Assembly (NCBI GenBank): GCA_965232405.1
Contig: OZ246966.1
Location: 3,038,001-3,102,000 of the forward strand
Direction: 5' to 3'
DNA: 64,000 nt
DNA from: RCIO01 sp965232405
GTDB lineage: Bacteria; Pseudomonadota; Alphaproteobacteria; Rhizobiales; Rhizobiaceae
Position numbers and translations under genes: made by a program. Positions 26,122 through 35,249 of the stretch are shown piece by piece; positions within the stretch are counted from its first letter, which is position 1; each line of letters starts with the position of its first letter. The notes beneath the pieces were generated by a model that saw nothing but the letters and a program-made list of their open reading frames with translations, had not been told where the DNA came from and did no database searches.

Positions 26122-26376
26122 CTTTCTGCGTTTTCTCCGTTAGCTCAGTTAATATACCAGACGAGCCTCGAAGACACCCCGTACTAGAACGTGATGGCGG
26201 CATTGTTTTGGACTTCGCGGGCGCCATTTGGGTTAGCTGCCCCTTTGTTGGTATCGGTCGGTGGCATCATTCACCGAATATTGACGGTTCGGCTGGCAAA
26301 AGGTTGCCATGTTCACGCAACTACGCTCCGGAGGATTTGCGATCTTCGGCGCGTACCGGACGCGGCGGACTTCTTT
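26122..26376. other. Divergent intergenic region, secretion operon and galE
   Basis: These 255 bases separate the type I secretion ABC gene from galE. An open frame extends upstream from galE through most of it, but nothing in that extension resembles a protein domain, and GalE homology begins right at the ATG at 26377. No clear promoter boxes or terminator are visible. Confidence 0.4.
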
Positions 26377-27363
26377 ATGACGACACTGGTCACCGGCGGA
26401 GCTGGCTACATAGGAAGCCACATGGTCTGGCGTCTGCTTGACGCGGGTGAGGAGGTCGTGGTGCTCGATTGCCTCTCGACCGGCTTTGATTGGGCTGTGC
26501 CGGCCGAGGCCGAACTGGTCATCGGCGATATCGGAGACCACGAACTGGTCGAAGCAACGATCAAGCGGCGCGCCGTCGATGCAATCATCCACTTTGCGGG
26601 ATCGATCGTGGTGCCGGAATCGGTGTCGGACCCGCTCGGCTATTACCTCAACAACACTGTGAAGTCGCGCGCGCTGCTGGAAAGCGCGGTACGTTGTAGT
26701 GTGCCGCATTTCATTTTTTCCTCTACTGCGGCCGTATATGGCAGCCCTGAGAAGGTTCCGGTCACCGAGGACGAAACGACCAAGCCGGAATCGCCCTACG
26801 GCACGTCAAAGCTTATGACGGAGTGGATGTTGCGGTATGCGGCTGCCGCACACGATCTTCACTACACGGCCCTTCGCTACTTCAACGTCGCCGGCGCCGA
26901 CCCCAATGGCAGAACCGGCCAGTCGACAAAGGGCGCGACGCACCTAATCAAGGTCGCTTGCGAAACGGCGACCGACAAGCGCGAGTTCATGGAAGTGTTC
27001 GGCACCGACTATCCGACACCGGACGGCACCTGCATTCGCGACTACATCCACGTTTCCGACCTGGCCGACGCGCATTTTCTGGCGCTGAAGCGGCTGAGGG
27101 ATGGAGGCGACAGCATCGTTGCCAATTGCGGCTATGGGCGCGGCTATTCGGTGCTTGAGGTAATCGAGGCGGTCAAAAAGGTCGTCGGCCGCGACTTTGA
27201 GGTTCGCGTTAGCGGGCGCCGACCGGGGGATGCGGTCTCCATCGTTGCCAATTCCGACCGGGCAAAAAGCGAGTTCGACTGGAAACCGGCGCTGGACGAT
27301 CTGGAAACGATCGTCAGCCACGCCTTGAACTGGGAAGAAGCGCTGAAACGGCGCAACAGTTGA
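26377..27363 (+). CDS. galE: UDP-glucose 4-epimerase
   Basis: A 328-residue SDR-type epimerase interconverting UDP-glucose and UDP-galactose. GGAGYIG (residues 7-13) binds NAD, SSTAAVYG precedes the catalytic region, and SPYGTSK holds the Tyr-x-x-x-Lys pair. RYFNVAGADPNG and TCIRDYIHVSDLADAH are strongly GalE-like. The start is placed where homology begins (MTTLVTGG). It converges on the GT4 gene with only 13 bases between them. It lies between the RTX island and a polysaccharide region, so it likely supplies UDP-galactose for the latter. Activity on N-acetylated sugars cannot be excluded. Confidence 0.93.
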   Translation: MTTLVTGGAGYIGSHMVWRLLDAGEEVVVLDCLSTGFDWAVPAEAELVIGDIGDHELVEATIKRRAVDAIIHFAGSIVVPESVSDPLGYYLNNTVKSRALLESAVRCSVPHFIFSSTAAVYGSPEKVPVTEDETTKPESPYGTSKLMTEWMLRYAAAAHDLHYTALRYFNVAGADPNGRTGQSTKGATHLIKVACETATDKREFMEVFGTDYPTPDGTCIRDYIHVSDLADAHFLALKRLRDGGDSIVANCGYGRGYSVLEVIEAVKKVVGRDFEVRVSGRRPGDAVSIVANSDRAKSEFDWKPALDDLETIVSHALNWEEALKRRNS

Positions 27364-27376
27364 TTACCGTTGGCGG

Positions 27377-28588
27377 CTAGTTCGGCATATCGCCCAAGAG
27401 CAGCGCCTCGAAATTATTCACAACCGATTCCGTGTCGAACCCCTTGGCAAGGAAGCGCTTGCGACCGGCAAGGCCGTGCCGGCGCAGCAACGCCCGGTCG
27501 TTCAGGTAGGTACTGACCGCCGTTTCCAGCGCGTCGGGCATGCCGTCGGGGTCGTTGGCCGGCACGAGGAAGCCCGTCACGCCGTCTTCGGCAATTTCCT
27601 TGCAGCCGGCAATGTCGGTCGCAAGAATTGGCAGTCCGCACGCCGCGGCCTCGATCAGGATGCGTGGAACGCCTTCGCCATAGCGCGTCGGCAGGCAAAC
27701 CAGGTCGGTTGTCGCCAGAAGGCCGGGCATGTCCGATATTTCGCCGAGAAAGCTGATCGCGGGCTCTTGGGCCAACTCATCCGATGTCATGGCATCGGGA
27801 TCTCCGGGTGAGGGCATGCCTGCAACCGAAAACTCGACATCGCTGCGACCGGCAAACCTGCGCGCGGTATCGATGAATGCCCCAAGCCCTTTTGACCTGA
27901 GGAACCGCGAGGCAAACAATACGCGGATGCGCTTGCGCTTCGAGGCAGCCTTGGCGGGCTGAAAGCGCTGCGGATCAACGCCAGCGCCATTGATCGCGAC
28001 CGAATTGTCGCTCCGGATGTAACCGGCCTCGATCCACAGGTCGCGGTCATGCGCGGTCTCGAAGCTGAACCGGACCTCTTTCCGCGAAGACAGAAACCGC
28101 ATCACGGCGCCAACCAGCCAACGAGCCAGCGGGGAAAACAGTCCGGCGCCCGATCCACCAGGCGACATCAGCCTTCCGAGACCGGGGATCGTTATCAGTA
28201 TGCGCTTCGGCCCGCGCCCGAACGGGCGAAGCATGATCGCCGCGATCCCGCCGAACATTGCCGGCTTGAGGGTCAGCAGATGCAGCGTATCGGGCCTGAT
28301 TGACGCAATCAGCCGCACACAGCGGGAAAAAAACCAGAGATTGGTCAGCGGGTTGATCGAAAGACGGTCGAAGGGGAGGGGAAGGAAGGTCCAGTCCTTC
28401 GCCTGTTCCGGAACTTCCGGCTTCCCGCCGGCTGCCACCGTGACGGAAAGGCCGCGTGCGACCAGCCTCTCCACGATGGGCAGGCGGTGGTGCAGGAAAT
28501 AGTCGCGGTCGTTGCTGACAACCAGCGCCCGCATGCCGGCCGCCCGGTCGTCTTCACTCTCCATTGTGGCTGCGGCGGTCTTGCTCAT
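27377..28588 (-). CDS. Family 4 glycosyltransferase
   Basis: A 403-residue GT-B enzyme. The N-terminal domain starts with ALVVSNDRDYFLHHRLP (about 21-37). The C-terminal domain has RVLFASRFLRSKG and the donor motif PTRYGEGVPRILIEAAACGLP, with the EGxPxxxxEA pattern of GT4. The start could also be an internal ATG (28564 or 28534), since the first 18 residues are unlike the family. The neighbouring gene upstream on the same strand is the initiating sugar transferase, 28 bases away. This enzyme probably adds the second sugar to the lipid-linked primer (inference). Confidence 0.88.
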   Translation of the reverse strand: MSKTAAATMESEDDRAAGMRALVVSNDRDYFLHHRLPIVERLVARGLSVTVAAGGKPEVPEQAKDWTFLPLPFDRLSINPLTNLWFFSRCVRLIASIRPDTLHLLTLKPAMFGGIAAIMLRPFGRGPKRILITIPGLGRLMSPGGSGAGLFSPLARWLVGAVMRFLSSRKEVRFSFETAHDRDLWIEAGYIRSDNSVAINGAGVDPQRFQPAKAASKRKRIRVLFASRFLRSKGLGAFIDTARRFAGRSDVEFSVAGMPSPGDPDAMTSDELAQEPAISFLGEISDMPGLLATTDLVCLPTRYGEGVPRILIEAAACGLPILATDIAGCKEIAEDGVTGFLVPANDPDGMPDALETAVSTYLNDRALLRRHGLAGRKRFLAKGFDTESVVNNFEALLLGDMPN

Positions 28589-28616
28589 TGGGATCGATGG
28601 CGAAGTGGCACGCCGC

Positions 28617-29900
28617 CTATCGTGCGCCGATGCGCAGCAGCAAGATCCTGATCGTCTTGAACAGGATCAGCAGGTCGAGATCGAAGGAAAGCTCCTTCAC
28701 ATAATAGAGGTCGTAGGCCAGCTTGCGCAGCTCTTCCTCGGGCGTGCCGGCATAGCCATACGACACCTGTGCCCAGCCGGTCAGTCCCGGTTGAACGAGG
28801 TGACGGTGCTCATATTGCGGCATCATCCTTTCGCATGCCGCCGCCACCGAGAGTTCAGCGGGACGCGGACCAATCCAGCTCATTTCGCCGCGCAGGATGT
28901 TGTAGAGCTGCGGCAATTCGTCGAGCCGCGTGAGGCGCAGGAACCGGCAGCCGCGAATAACGCGGCTGTCGCCGCTGGACGTCTGTGTCGAACCCTTGTT
29001 GCTGTCCTTGTACATTGTGCGGAACTTCCACATTGTGAAAGTACGGCCACCGAACCCGCGCCGCTGCTGTGTGAAGATAGCGGGTCCGCCATCGATCGCC
29101 CTGATGTAGAGCCAGATAAGGATCATCATCGGGACCGTCACCGGTGCGGAGAAGACAACAGCCATCGTGTCAATGAAGCGTTTGATCTTGGAATAGTAGA
29201 TCTGGCTTGGGCTGAAGGCGAGGTGGGACAGGTCGAAACTGTCGACATCGACCCGCCGGAGCCTGGTTTCGACGTAGCGGATCCAGGGCGTAACCTCGAC
29301 GCCACGCATATAGGCTCTGGTCAGGAAACGCGACCATGTGCGGCTGTGATGAAACTCGCCGTCGATCAGGATGCGGTCGAAATTCGCGATCTCGACAAAT
29401 TCGTCCGAAATGACGGTCACCTTGCTGCCCAGCAGGGCGCGGATATCTTCAGCTCGCTCGAAGTTGAGGATGCCAACGGTTTCCGGCGCAACCTGCCGGA
29501 ACCGCACGATACCGTACACCATAACCAGAACGGCGAAGGGGGCAGCCAGAAGCAGCCCGGTATAGCTGACCGGGATACGCATTGCGGCGAGCACCGCTAT
29601 GGCGAAATTGTAGACGATTACGGTCACGAAGGCAGCTGTCGTAACCGGAAATTCCTGTCTCCGAAGCGAAATCAGCAAGGCTGAGCTGGCAATCGGGATG
29701 AGCGTGAGAAATCCGCAGACGATCGCGAGATTGTCGAAATCCCTCCGCCCCGCGCTGAGAATCACGGTGCCGTACACGGTACACTGCGCAAGCGTCGCGA
29801 TAACAATGGGAACGACCATGTTGCCCATATCGCGCAGGAAGCGATCCCGCCGCCGCGCGGCGCCACGCTCGATTACGCGTAAGAGATCAGGAGAATGCAA
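28617..29900 (-). CDS. Initiating undecaprenyl-phosphate sugar-1-phosphate transferase
   Basis: A 427-residue polyprenyl-phosphate hexose-1-phosphate transferase (PssA/ExoY/WcaJ type) that starts repeat-unit assembly. Membrane segments fill the N-terminal third, a CoA-binding-like region follows, and a membrane helix lies near 245-270. The catalytic bacterial sugar transferase domain has YSKIKRFIDTMAVV (236-249), MWKFRTM (290-296) and LDELPQLYNILRGEMSWIGPRP (from 326), with the conserved DE and PRP motifs. Operon partner of the GT4 gene downstream. UDP-glucose or UDP-galactose is the usual donor; the galE neighbour fits but does not prove this. Confidence 0.92.
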   Translation of the reverse strand: MHSPDLLRVIERGAARRRDRFLRDMGNMVVPIVIATLAQCTVYGTVILSAGRRDFDNLAIVCGFLTLIPIASSALLISLRRQEFPVTTAAFVTVIVYNFAIAVLAAMRIPVSYTGLLLAAPFAVLVMVYGIVRFRQVAPETVGILNFERAEDIRALLGSKVTVISDEFVEIANFDRILIDGEFHHSRTWSRFLTRAYMRGVEVTPWIRYVETRLRRVDVDSFDLSHLAFSPSQIYYSKIKRFIDTMAVVFSAPVTVPMMILIWLYIRAIDGGPAIFTQQRRGFGGRTFTMWKFRTMYKDSNKGSTQTSSGDSRVIRGCRFLRLTRLDELPQLYNILRGEMSWIGPRPAELSVAAACERMMPQYEHRHLVQPGLTGWAQVSYGYAGTPEEELRKLAYDLYYVKELSFDLDLLILFKTIRILLLRIGAR

Positions 29901-30137
29901 TGTGCGGCGCTTTCTGTTTCGCGGTGCAATATGGATTGGTTACGGACTTTCTGAGGCACAGTCCAGAAGTGCCGGGTGTTTCGGTTACCCGGTGTAGCCA
30001 GCCCCGCCATCCGCACAGTTTGACAATCTCACCGCCATCACACACTAACCGGTGCCGTCCGAGCTGCTGCCGGAACGGAGCCGATTGTTGAACCGACAGC
30101 CGGAAGGCAACGTGTTCCGGTCGGTAGTGAGAACCAG
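29901..30137. other. Divergent intergenic region, sugar transferase and deacetylase operon
   Basis: These 237 bases lie between two divergent polysaccharide operons. A TTGACA occurs at 30020-30025 on the plus strand, but no acceptable -10 box is found 16-18 bases downstream. Nothing else is recognisable. Confidence 0.4.
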
Positions 30138-30923
30138 ATGGCAAGGGCCGCAACCGAGACCATGGCACGTTTCTACGTCCCTGAGGTGCACGACATCCAC
30201 CCCGGCATGGAAGCACAGCTCGATGCCTTGCTCGATGTCTGGCCCGAGGAGGCGAGGGCGCACTTGGCGCTGCTTGTCGTTCCGAACTGGCAGAACCAGT
30301 ATCCGCTGGATGCCGCAGTGCCGTTTGTGCAACGCGTTGCCCGGCTGCCGGGCGAGAAGGTTTTGCACGGGTGGACCCATTCGCTCGGTCCGGATTTCTG
30401 GAACTGGCTGATGTATGGCCATGACAATCGCTCCGAATTTGCCACGCTCGATGAAGCGGAGGCGCGAAGCAGGATCGCGGCCGGCGTGGATGCCTTTGCC
30501 GCGCATTTCGGTTCTGCTCCATGCTGGTTTTGCGCGCCGCGCTGGCACCAGAGTGCTGCGACCGCCAGCGTGCTGCGGGAAGCGGGCTTCGCGGGTTATA
30601 TGCTGCGCGGGTCTCTGCAGATGTTTTCTGGCGCAACAGCGAGGTTGCCCTCATTGTGTTTCGACGAAGGCGAACGGAAACTCAGATCGGCGGCGGCTCG
30701 CGCATTGCGAGAAATGACAATCGCCGGCCTTTTCAGGAGAGGCAGACCATTCAGGATTACGCTCCATCCGAACGACGTGGTGGATGCCGCCGCATGGCGT
30801 CAGGTCAAGCGCGTCATGACGCGCCTGTCTGACGAAGGCTGGCAACCGCTTGGAATTGACGAGGCAGTCGCTCACATGCAGAAGGCCAGCGTTTCGGGGG
30901 CCGGAAGGGCTGTGGCGACATGA
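30138..30923 (+). CDS. Polysaccharide deacetylase-like protein (NodB/DUF2334 type)
   Basis: A 261-residue protein with the markers of carbohydrate-esterase-like NodB folds: VHDIHPGM near residue 18 (aspartate motif), LHGWTHSLG near 76 (the H-x-x-x-H metal motif) and CAPRWHQSAA near 131. It fits the DUF2334 and polysaccharide deacetylase superfamily, which removes acetyl groups from amino sugars. No signal peptide is visible, so it is probably cytoplasmic. An ATG at 30162 is an alternative start. It leads a chain of coupled genes, and its stop overlaps the next start (ATGA). A cytoplasmic deacetylase beside LpxB-like enzymes suggests action on a lipid-linked or nucleotide N-acetyl sugar, like LpxC or PIG-L (inference). 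Confidence 0.75.
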   Translation: MARAATETMARFYVPEVHDIHPGMEAQLDALLDVWPEEARAHLALLVVPNWQNQYPLDAAVPFVQRVARLPGEKVLHGWTHSLGPDFWNWLMYGHDNRSEFATLDEAEARSRIAAGVDAFAAHFGSAPCWFCAPRWHQSAATASVLREAGFAGYMLRGSLQMFSGATARLPSLCFDEGERKLRSAAARALREMTIAGLFRRGRPFRITLHPNDVVDAAAWRQVKRVMTRLSDEGWQPLGIDEAVAHMQKASVSGAGRAVAT

Positions 30924-32140
30924 TCGATATCGGCTTTTTCAGCAATGGCCATGGCGAGGACACCATCGCCTGCAAGGTGCTCGACCGTCTGCGCGAGATG
31001 AGACCGTCGCTCAGCATCGAAGGCTGGCCGATGGTGGGCGAGGGCACAAGCTATAGCGGGCGCGGCGTTCCCATAGTCGGGTCGCCAAACCTGCTTCCAA
31101 GTTTCGGTTTCGCGACAATCAACCCGAAACTGATGCTTGAGGATTTGCGATCGGGATGGATTGCCACGCACTGGCGGCAATACACGGCCGCGCGTGGCAT
31201 GCGGGGCCGCTATCGGCTGGCCATCGCCGTGGGCGACATCATCCCCATCCTGGCCGCCGTCACGGCGCGCACGCCCTTCATGTTCATCGGATGCGCAAAG
31301 TCTTATTATTACCACCCCGGCCGCGCCTACACGCCGCTTGAGAGGAAGCTGCTCAGGAAGCACTGCATGCTCACCTTTCCGCGAGACCGCAAAACGATAC
31401 CGGAGCTCGACAAGGATGGCGTGCCGAACATCTATCTTGGCAATCCGATGATGGACGGACTTGATCCGAGCGGAGACGATCTCGGCATTGGCAAGGATGA
31501 ACTGGTCATCGGCATGCTCGCCGGCACGCGTGCCGACGCCGAGGGTAACCTGCTTGATCTGCTTGATGCAGCCGCGCATGCACACAGCCATTTCGACGAA
31601 CCCGACAAACTGCGCTTTGTTTTCGCAGCCCATCATAGCCTCGATCCGAAGGCGCTTGCCGAAATGATCGCCGGTGACCAGCGCGCAACAGGCTGGAAAG
31701 TCATGGATGTCGCTCCGTCCCTGAAGGCGTCCGGCGTCGTGTTTCGCCTCACGGACCAGCATGGGGTTCAGGTTCTGGTTGCCAAAGGCCGTTTCGCTGA
31801 TGTGCTTCAATTGTCCTCAGTCGTGGTCGGCATGGCCGGAACGGCCAACGAGCAGGCAATCGGGCTGGGCAAGCCTCTCATCGCAGTGCCGTCCGCCGGT
31901 GTGCAGGGCGACCACTATGTGAAGATGAAAAGTGTCTATTTCGGCGAAGCTGCGCTGACCATCCCCAGGCAGCCGGATGAGATAGCTGCAGCGATCGCAA
32001 GCCTTCTCAAAGACCCGCAACAGCGTGAACGCATGGCTGCCGCGGGGCGCGAGCGGATGGGCGAACCGGGCGCCAGCCAGGCAATTGCGGAAAAGATCCT
32101 TGCAGCACTCGACGCCGAGACAGCGGTCGCAGCGCCATGA
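30920..32140 (+). CDS. LpxB-related glycosyltransferase-like protein (TIGR03492-like)
   Basis: A 406-residue GT-B-like protein related to lipid-A-disaccharide synthase. It starts with FFSNGHGEDTIA (6-17), where the HGED wording is typical of the lipid-A-disaccharide-synthase-related group known mainly from cyanobacteria. GCAKSYYYHPG lies near 134, and the C-terminal half has VVGMAGTANEQAIGLGKPLIA, the donor-site segment matching the LpxB SGTAxLE region. ATGA overlaps couple it to both neighbours. It is not the housekeeping LpxB, which sits with lpxA/lpxD/fabZ. Likely a UDP-amino-sugar transferase acting on a lipid acceptor, but substrate unknown. Confidence 0.75.
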   Translation: MIDIGFFSNGHGEDTIACKVLDRLREMRPSLSIEGWPMVGEGTSYSGRGVPIVGSPNLLPSFGFATINPKLMLEDLRSGWIATHWRQYTAARGMRGRYRLAIAVGDIIPILAAVTARTPFMFIGCAKSYYYHPGRAYTPLERKLLRKHCMLTFPRDRKTIPELDKDGVPNIYLGNPMMDGLDPSGDDLGIGKDELVIGMLAGTRADAEGNLLDLLDAAAHAHSHFDEPDKLRFVFAAHHSLDPKALAEMIAGDQRATGWKVMDVAPSLKASGVVFRLTDQHGVQVLVAKGRFADVLQLSSVVVGMAGTANEQAIGLGKPLIAVPSAGVQGDHYVKMKSVYFGEAALTIPRQPDEIAAAIASLLKDPQQRERMAAAGRERMGEPGASQAIAEKILAALDAETAVAAP

Positions 32141-33126
32141 CGGCCTCGCCCGCCTTTTCGGTGGTCATCACCGCGCACAATGCCGCCGCGACGATAGGCG
32201 CAACTCTGCAATCCATCGCCCGCCAGCGCGGTGTTTCCCCGACCGCGCTGGAAGTCGTGCTGGTCGATGACAGAAGTACTGACGGCACGTCCGAAGCGGC
32301 GGCAGCCGTCGATCTTGCCTGCCTGAACATCATCCGCATAGAACAGCCGGGTTCGAGTGGCCTGACCACACGACAGGATGCACTGGTGGAGGGGTTCGAA
32401 GCCGCCAGGGGTACGATCATCCTTACTCTCGATGCGGACGGCATTGCCGATCCGAACTGGGTCACAAGCCTGACGGCGCCGATCCTTGCTTCCAGGGCGG
32501 ACGCGGTAGCGGGGCCGGTCGTCTTCCATGCGTCGCGGGGCATGCTGGGCGCGTGGCAGACCGTCGACGTCTCAGATTACCTCGCTACAAACCAGATGCT
32601 GGTGAAACTCGGTTATCCGGGTGGCGTCCTGTTCGGCAATTTCGCCTTCCGCCGCGAATGGTTCGCGAAGATCGGCGGCTTTCAGCAGATCGGCATGACA
32701 CTGACGGAGGACTTGTCCTTCGCCCGCGCCTTGCAGGAAAACGGCGCCACGCTGACCTACGTGGCCGATGGTGCAGTCGAGGTTGCTGCCTGCGACAGCT
32801 GGTCGGTTCTCGTTGAGCGCGCCAAACGCGTCAGTGCCGGTGGCGTCTCCGCGCTTTCGATCTGGCTTGGCATTCGCATGGCGCTGCTTGCGGTGCTGGC
32901 GCTGGCCGCGTTGGTCTTCGGCGGTGTGTTCACGGCGCTCTTCTGGCTGCGATATGCTTTGGGCGTTTTGTTTGTTGGCTGGGCTGTGCTTCGGGTAGGC
33001 AAGCCGTCATTGCTCCCGCTTGCTCTGCTCTACGAGCCGCTGGCGATCGTAATCGGTCTGGTCGTGATGTGGCGCTTGACCCGCAATGCCGAAGTTGAAT
33101 GGGGCGGCCGCAAATATGCCCGCTAG
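32137..33126 (+). CDS. Family 2 glycosyltransferase with C-terminal membrane helices
   Basis: A 329-residue GT2 enzyme. FSVVITAHNAAATIGATLQSI (about 5-25) is the nucleotide-binding start, VDDRST follows near 45, and LTLDADGIADPNW (DAD) near 100 is the metal motif. GMTLTEDLSFARAL near 190 has the ED pair expected for the catalytic base. Two hydrophobic segments at about 247-275 and 285-312 anchor it in the membrane, like HpnI and ceramide-type transferases. Start and stop overlap neighbours. Probably extends a lipid-linked sugar at the inner membrane. Confidence 0.87.
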   Translation: MTASPAFSVVITAHNAAATIGATLQSIARQRGVSPTALEVVLVDDRSTDGTSEAAAAVDLACLNIIRIEQPGSSGLTTRQDALVEGFEAARGTIILTLDADGIADPNWVTSLTAPILASRADAVAGPVVFHASRGMLGAWQTVDVSDYLATNQMLVKLGYPGGVLFGNFAFRREWFAKIGGFQQIGMTLTEDLSFARALQENGATLTYVADGAVEVAACDSWSVLVERAKRVSAGGVSALSIWLGIRMALLAVLALAALVFGGVFTALFWLRYALGVLFVGWAVLRVGKPSLLPLALLYEPLAIVIGLVVMWRLTRNAEVEWGGRKYAR

Positions 33127-33904
33127 CAAAACGAAAACGTCAAAACGCAGCAGCGGCAAAGGAACCGGGCCAACAGGCGAGATCCGCCCCTATCGTCCTG
33201 AAGATCGCGAGATCGTGCGCGACATCTGTCGCCGCACGGCCTATCGCAACAAGGGTTCGAGCGCCGTGTTCGAGGACGGGGAGCTCTTTGCCGATTACTG
33301 GACGCGCTACTACACCGATTTCGAGCCGGGTTCCTGTTTCGTGGTCGAGGAAGATGGCGAAGTGCTTGGCTATCTGCTTGGATGCATGGACAGTCGCGAC
33401 CATGCCCGCGTCATGGGGCGGCGAATTGTCCCGTCCGTTCTGGGTCGCGCTTTCCTGAAGCTCATTACCTTCCGGTTCAAACAGGCGACGTCGAGACGCA
33501 TGCTTTACTGGCTGGTGTTGCGTGGTTGGCGCGAAGTGCCACAGATCGCCACCGAACGGTTTCCGGCGCATTATCACTGCAACGTACTGCGCAAGGGCTA
33601 TGGGAAGAACTACTATTCCGCGCTGGTTCTGAGGTTTCTGGACGAGATGGACGCGCGTGGCGTGCAGGGCCTGCATGGTCAGATAGAAGAAGCCGTGAGT
33701 GGAGGCCCGTGGCGGCAAATGGTCGACAAATTCATTGAAGTGATGGGCAAGGAACCCGATCTGGAGCAGATATCGCAGCACGAATCGACGTTTCAGTCTT
33801 ATGTGCTCGGGGTGGACAAACCGATGGTCAATCGGGCATGGGGTGCCCGAACCGATGAATATCGGGAATGGATCACCTGGACAGGAAAAACATTCCGCCT
33901 TTAG
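33116..33904 (+). CDS. GNAT-family acetyltransferase-like protein
   Basis: A 262-residue protein. After a basic, disordered-looking N-terminus (residues 3-20), a GNAT domain begins at EIRPYRPEDREIVRDIC and includes CFVVEEDGEVLGYLLG, the beta4 strand of the acetyl-CoA fold. Later segments (HYHCNVLRKGYGKNYYSALV) contain the RxxxG/A-like pyrophosphate loop in altered form. The ATG at 33116 overlaps the previous gene by 11 bases; ATG 33086 is an alternative. Its place in a glycolipid-type operon suggests N- or O-acylation of a sugar (inference). The target is unknown. Confidence 0.7.
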   Translation: MPASKTKTSKRSSGKGTGPTGEIRPYRPEDREIVRDICRRTAYRNKGSSAVFEDGELFADYWTRYYTDFEPGSCFVVEEDGEVLGYLLGCMDSRDHARVMGRRIVPSVLGRAFLKLITFRFKQATSRRMLYWLVLRGWREVPQIATERFPAHYHCNVLRKGYGKNYYSALVLRFLDEMDARGVQGLHGQIEEAVSGGPWRQMVDKFIEVMGKEPDLEQISQHESTFQSYVLGVDKPMVNRAWGARTDEYREWITWTGKTFRL

Positions 33905-33956
33905 GCGGTGGCGGGGCCCGGCGGTCCCTCAGGGATTTGCGTTGGCGTATGATGGT

Positions 33957-35249
33957 ATGGATGACGGCCATCGATTGGGAACCGAGCCGGTGTTGAGCAC
34001 AGACAAGACGAGCGGCGAAACTCAGGTCGTTGTGACGGTCAACGGACCCGGCGAGGTGGCGTGCTGGCTCTATCCGCTGGCGCATGAGCTCAAACGCAGG
34101 ATCCCGGGTGTGCGCATCTGCGTTGCCGTGGTTCCTTGCGTGTTCTCTTCCGGTGCGGAAGCCGACGTTCTGAAAACGCTGTCCTATGTCGACGCCTACT
34201 GCACGATCGACGAGACGATGAAACTGATCTGGCGCAACAAGGTGCCAGATGGTTTTGTGAAGAACGCGCCGGGTTTCATGCTGCATCTTGGCGGCGACAG
34301 CATGTTCACGATAATGCTGGCAAAGCGGCTTGGCTTGCCCGCTCTTGCCTATGTCGAGCGTCCACTTGCCTTCCAGTTCCTCTTCGACCGCGTCTTCTAT
34401 TCAGGCTTCGAAAAGATCGAAGGCCTGAAGGAAGACGAGCGACACAAGATCGTCGGCGAGATGATGGTCGATGCCGCGCATCTGCGCTGCCCGGACCGAA
34501 GCGAAGCCAGGAAGGGGCGGCCGCTGGTGGGGCTCTACCCCAGTAGCCGCATGTACCTCACCAAATACGTGCTGCCCTATTATGCTGCGGCTGCCGAAAA
34601 GGTGGCGGCGGTGATGCCTGATGTCGATTGGGTGATCTCCAAGTCCGATTTCGTCGACCGCGATTTTCTGCGCAACCTGCCGGATGTGAATGACGGCCGC
34701 CCGCTCGAGGGCGTCAATCTGGAGTGGAAGAGGGAAGGCGACCGGGAATACATGGTGACGCCCAAGGGCCTGACCATGGAGGTGCTGTCGCCGGCTCAGG
34801 TCGCGCCGCGGGTGAACCTTGCATTGACGGTGCCGGGATCCAACACAGCCGAACTTGGTGCTCTTGGTGTCCCCATGATCCTGACATTGCCTACCTACAA
34901 GCACGAGATCGCACCGCTCCCGGGAATAGCCGGGCATCTTGGCCGTATTCCGGTCATCGGCTGGCGTATGAAGCGCTTTCTTGCCGAGCAGGTACTCAAG
35001 CGGATGAAGTTCCTCAGCCATCCCAATCGAAGGGCGGGCCGGATGGTCATGCAGGAGCTTGTGGGCGAGCTTGATGCGCAGGACCTGGCGAACGCAATCG
35101 AGGAACTGCTTCGTTCGGATACAACGTCACTGGAAAATGACTTGAAGGAAGTCATGGGCGCACCCGGCGCAACCAGCAGGCTTGTCTCCGAACTCGTAGA
35201 TTTTCTGGCCGAGACGCGCGGTAGTCATGAAGTCGCACCGGCACACTAG
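33957..35249 (+). CDS. Second LpxB-like glycosyltransferase
   Basis: A 430-residue protein of the LpxB (GT19) kind. Near the N-terminus VTVNGPGEVACWLYPLAHEL takes the place of the LpxB xGEASGDxxG start, and near the end LTVPGSNTAELGALGVPMIL matches its SGTATLE-type donor loop, followed by the YKHEIAPLP region. A TTG at 33942 with AGGGA six bases upstream is a plausible alternative start. It differs clearly from the LpxB-related protein encoded at 30920, so the operon has two distant members of one superfamily. Probably forms a disaccharide on a lipid carrier (inference). It overlaps the ABC exporter gene by 23 bases. Confidence 0.75.
   Translation: MDDGHRLGTEPVLSTDKTSGETQVVVTVNGPGEVACWLYPLAHELKRRIPGVRICVAVVPCVFSSGAEADVLKTLSYVDAYCTIDETMKLIWRNKVPDGFVKNAPGFMLHLGGDSMFTIMLAKRLGLPALAYVERPLAFQFLFDRVFYSGFEKIEGLKEDERHKIVGEMMVDAAHLRCPDRSEARKGRPLVGLYPSSRMYLTKYVLPYYAAAAEKVAAVMPDVDWVISKSDFVDRDFLRNLPDVNDGRPLEGVNLEWKREGDREYMVTPKGLTMEVLSPAQVAPRVNLALTVPGSNTAELGALGVPMILTLPTYKHEIAPLPGIAGHLGRIPVIGWRMKRFLAEQVLKRMKFLSHPNRRAGRMVMQELVGELDAQDLANAIEELLRSDTTSLENDLKEVMGAPGATSRLVSELVDFLAETRGSHEVAPAH

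Noticed and set aside
26191..26376. 62-codon N-terminal extension of GalE
   Set aside because: GalE homology begins at the ATG at 26377 and the extension has no domain or signal features.
28512..29684. A 390-codon plus-strand frame opposite the sugar transferase
   Set aside because: Shadow of the initiating sugar transferase; composition is not protein-like.
30020..30048. TTGACA as a promoter -35 box
   Set aside because: No reasonable -10 hexamer lies 16-18 bases downstream.
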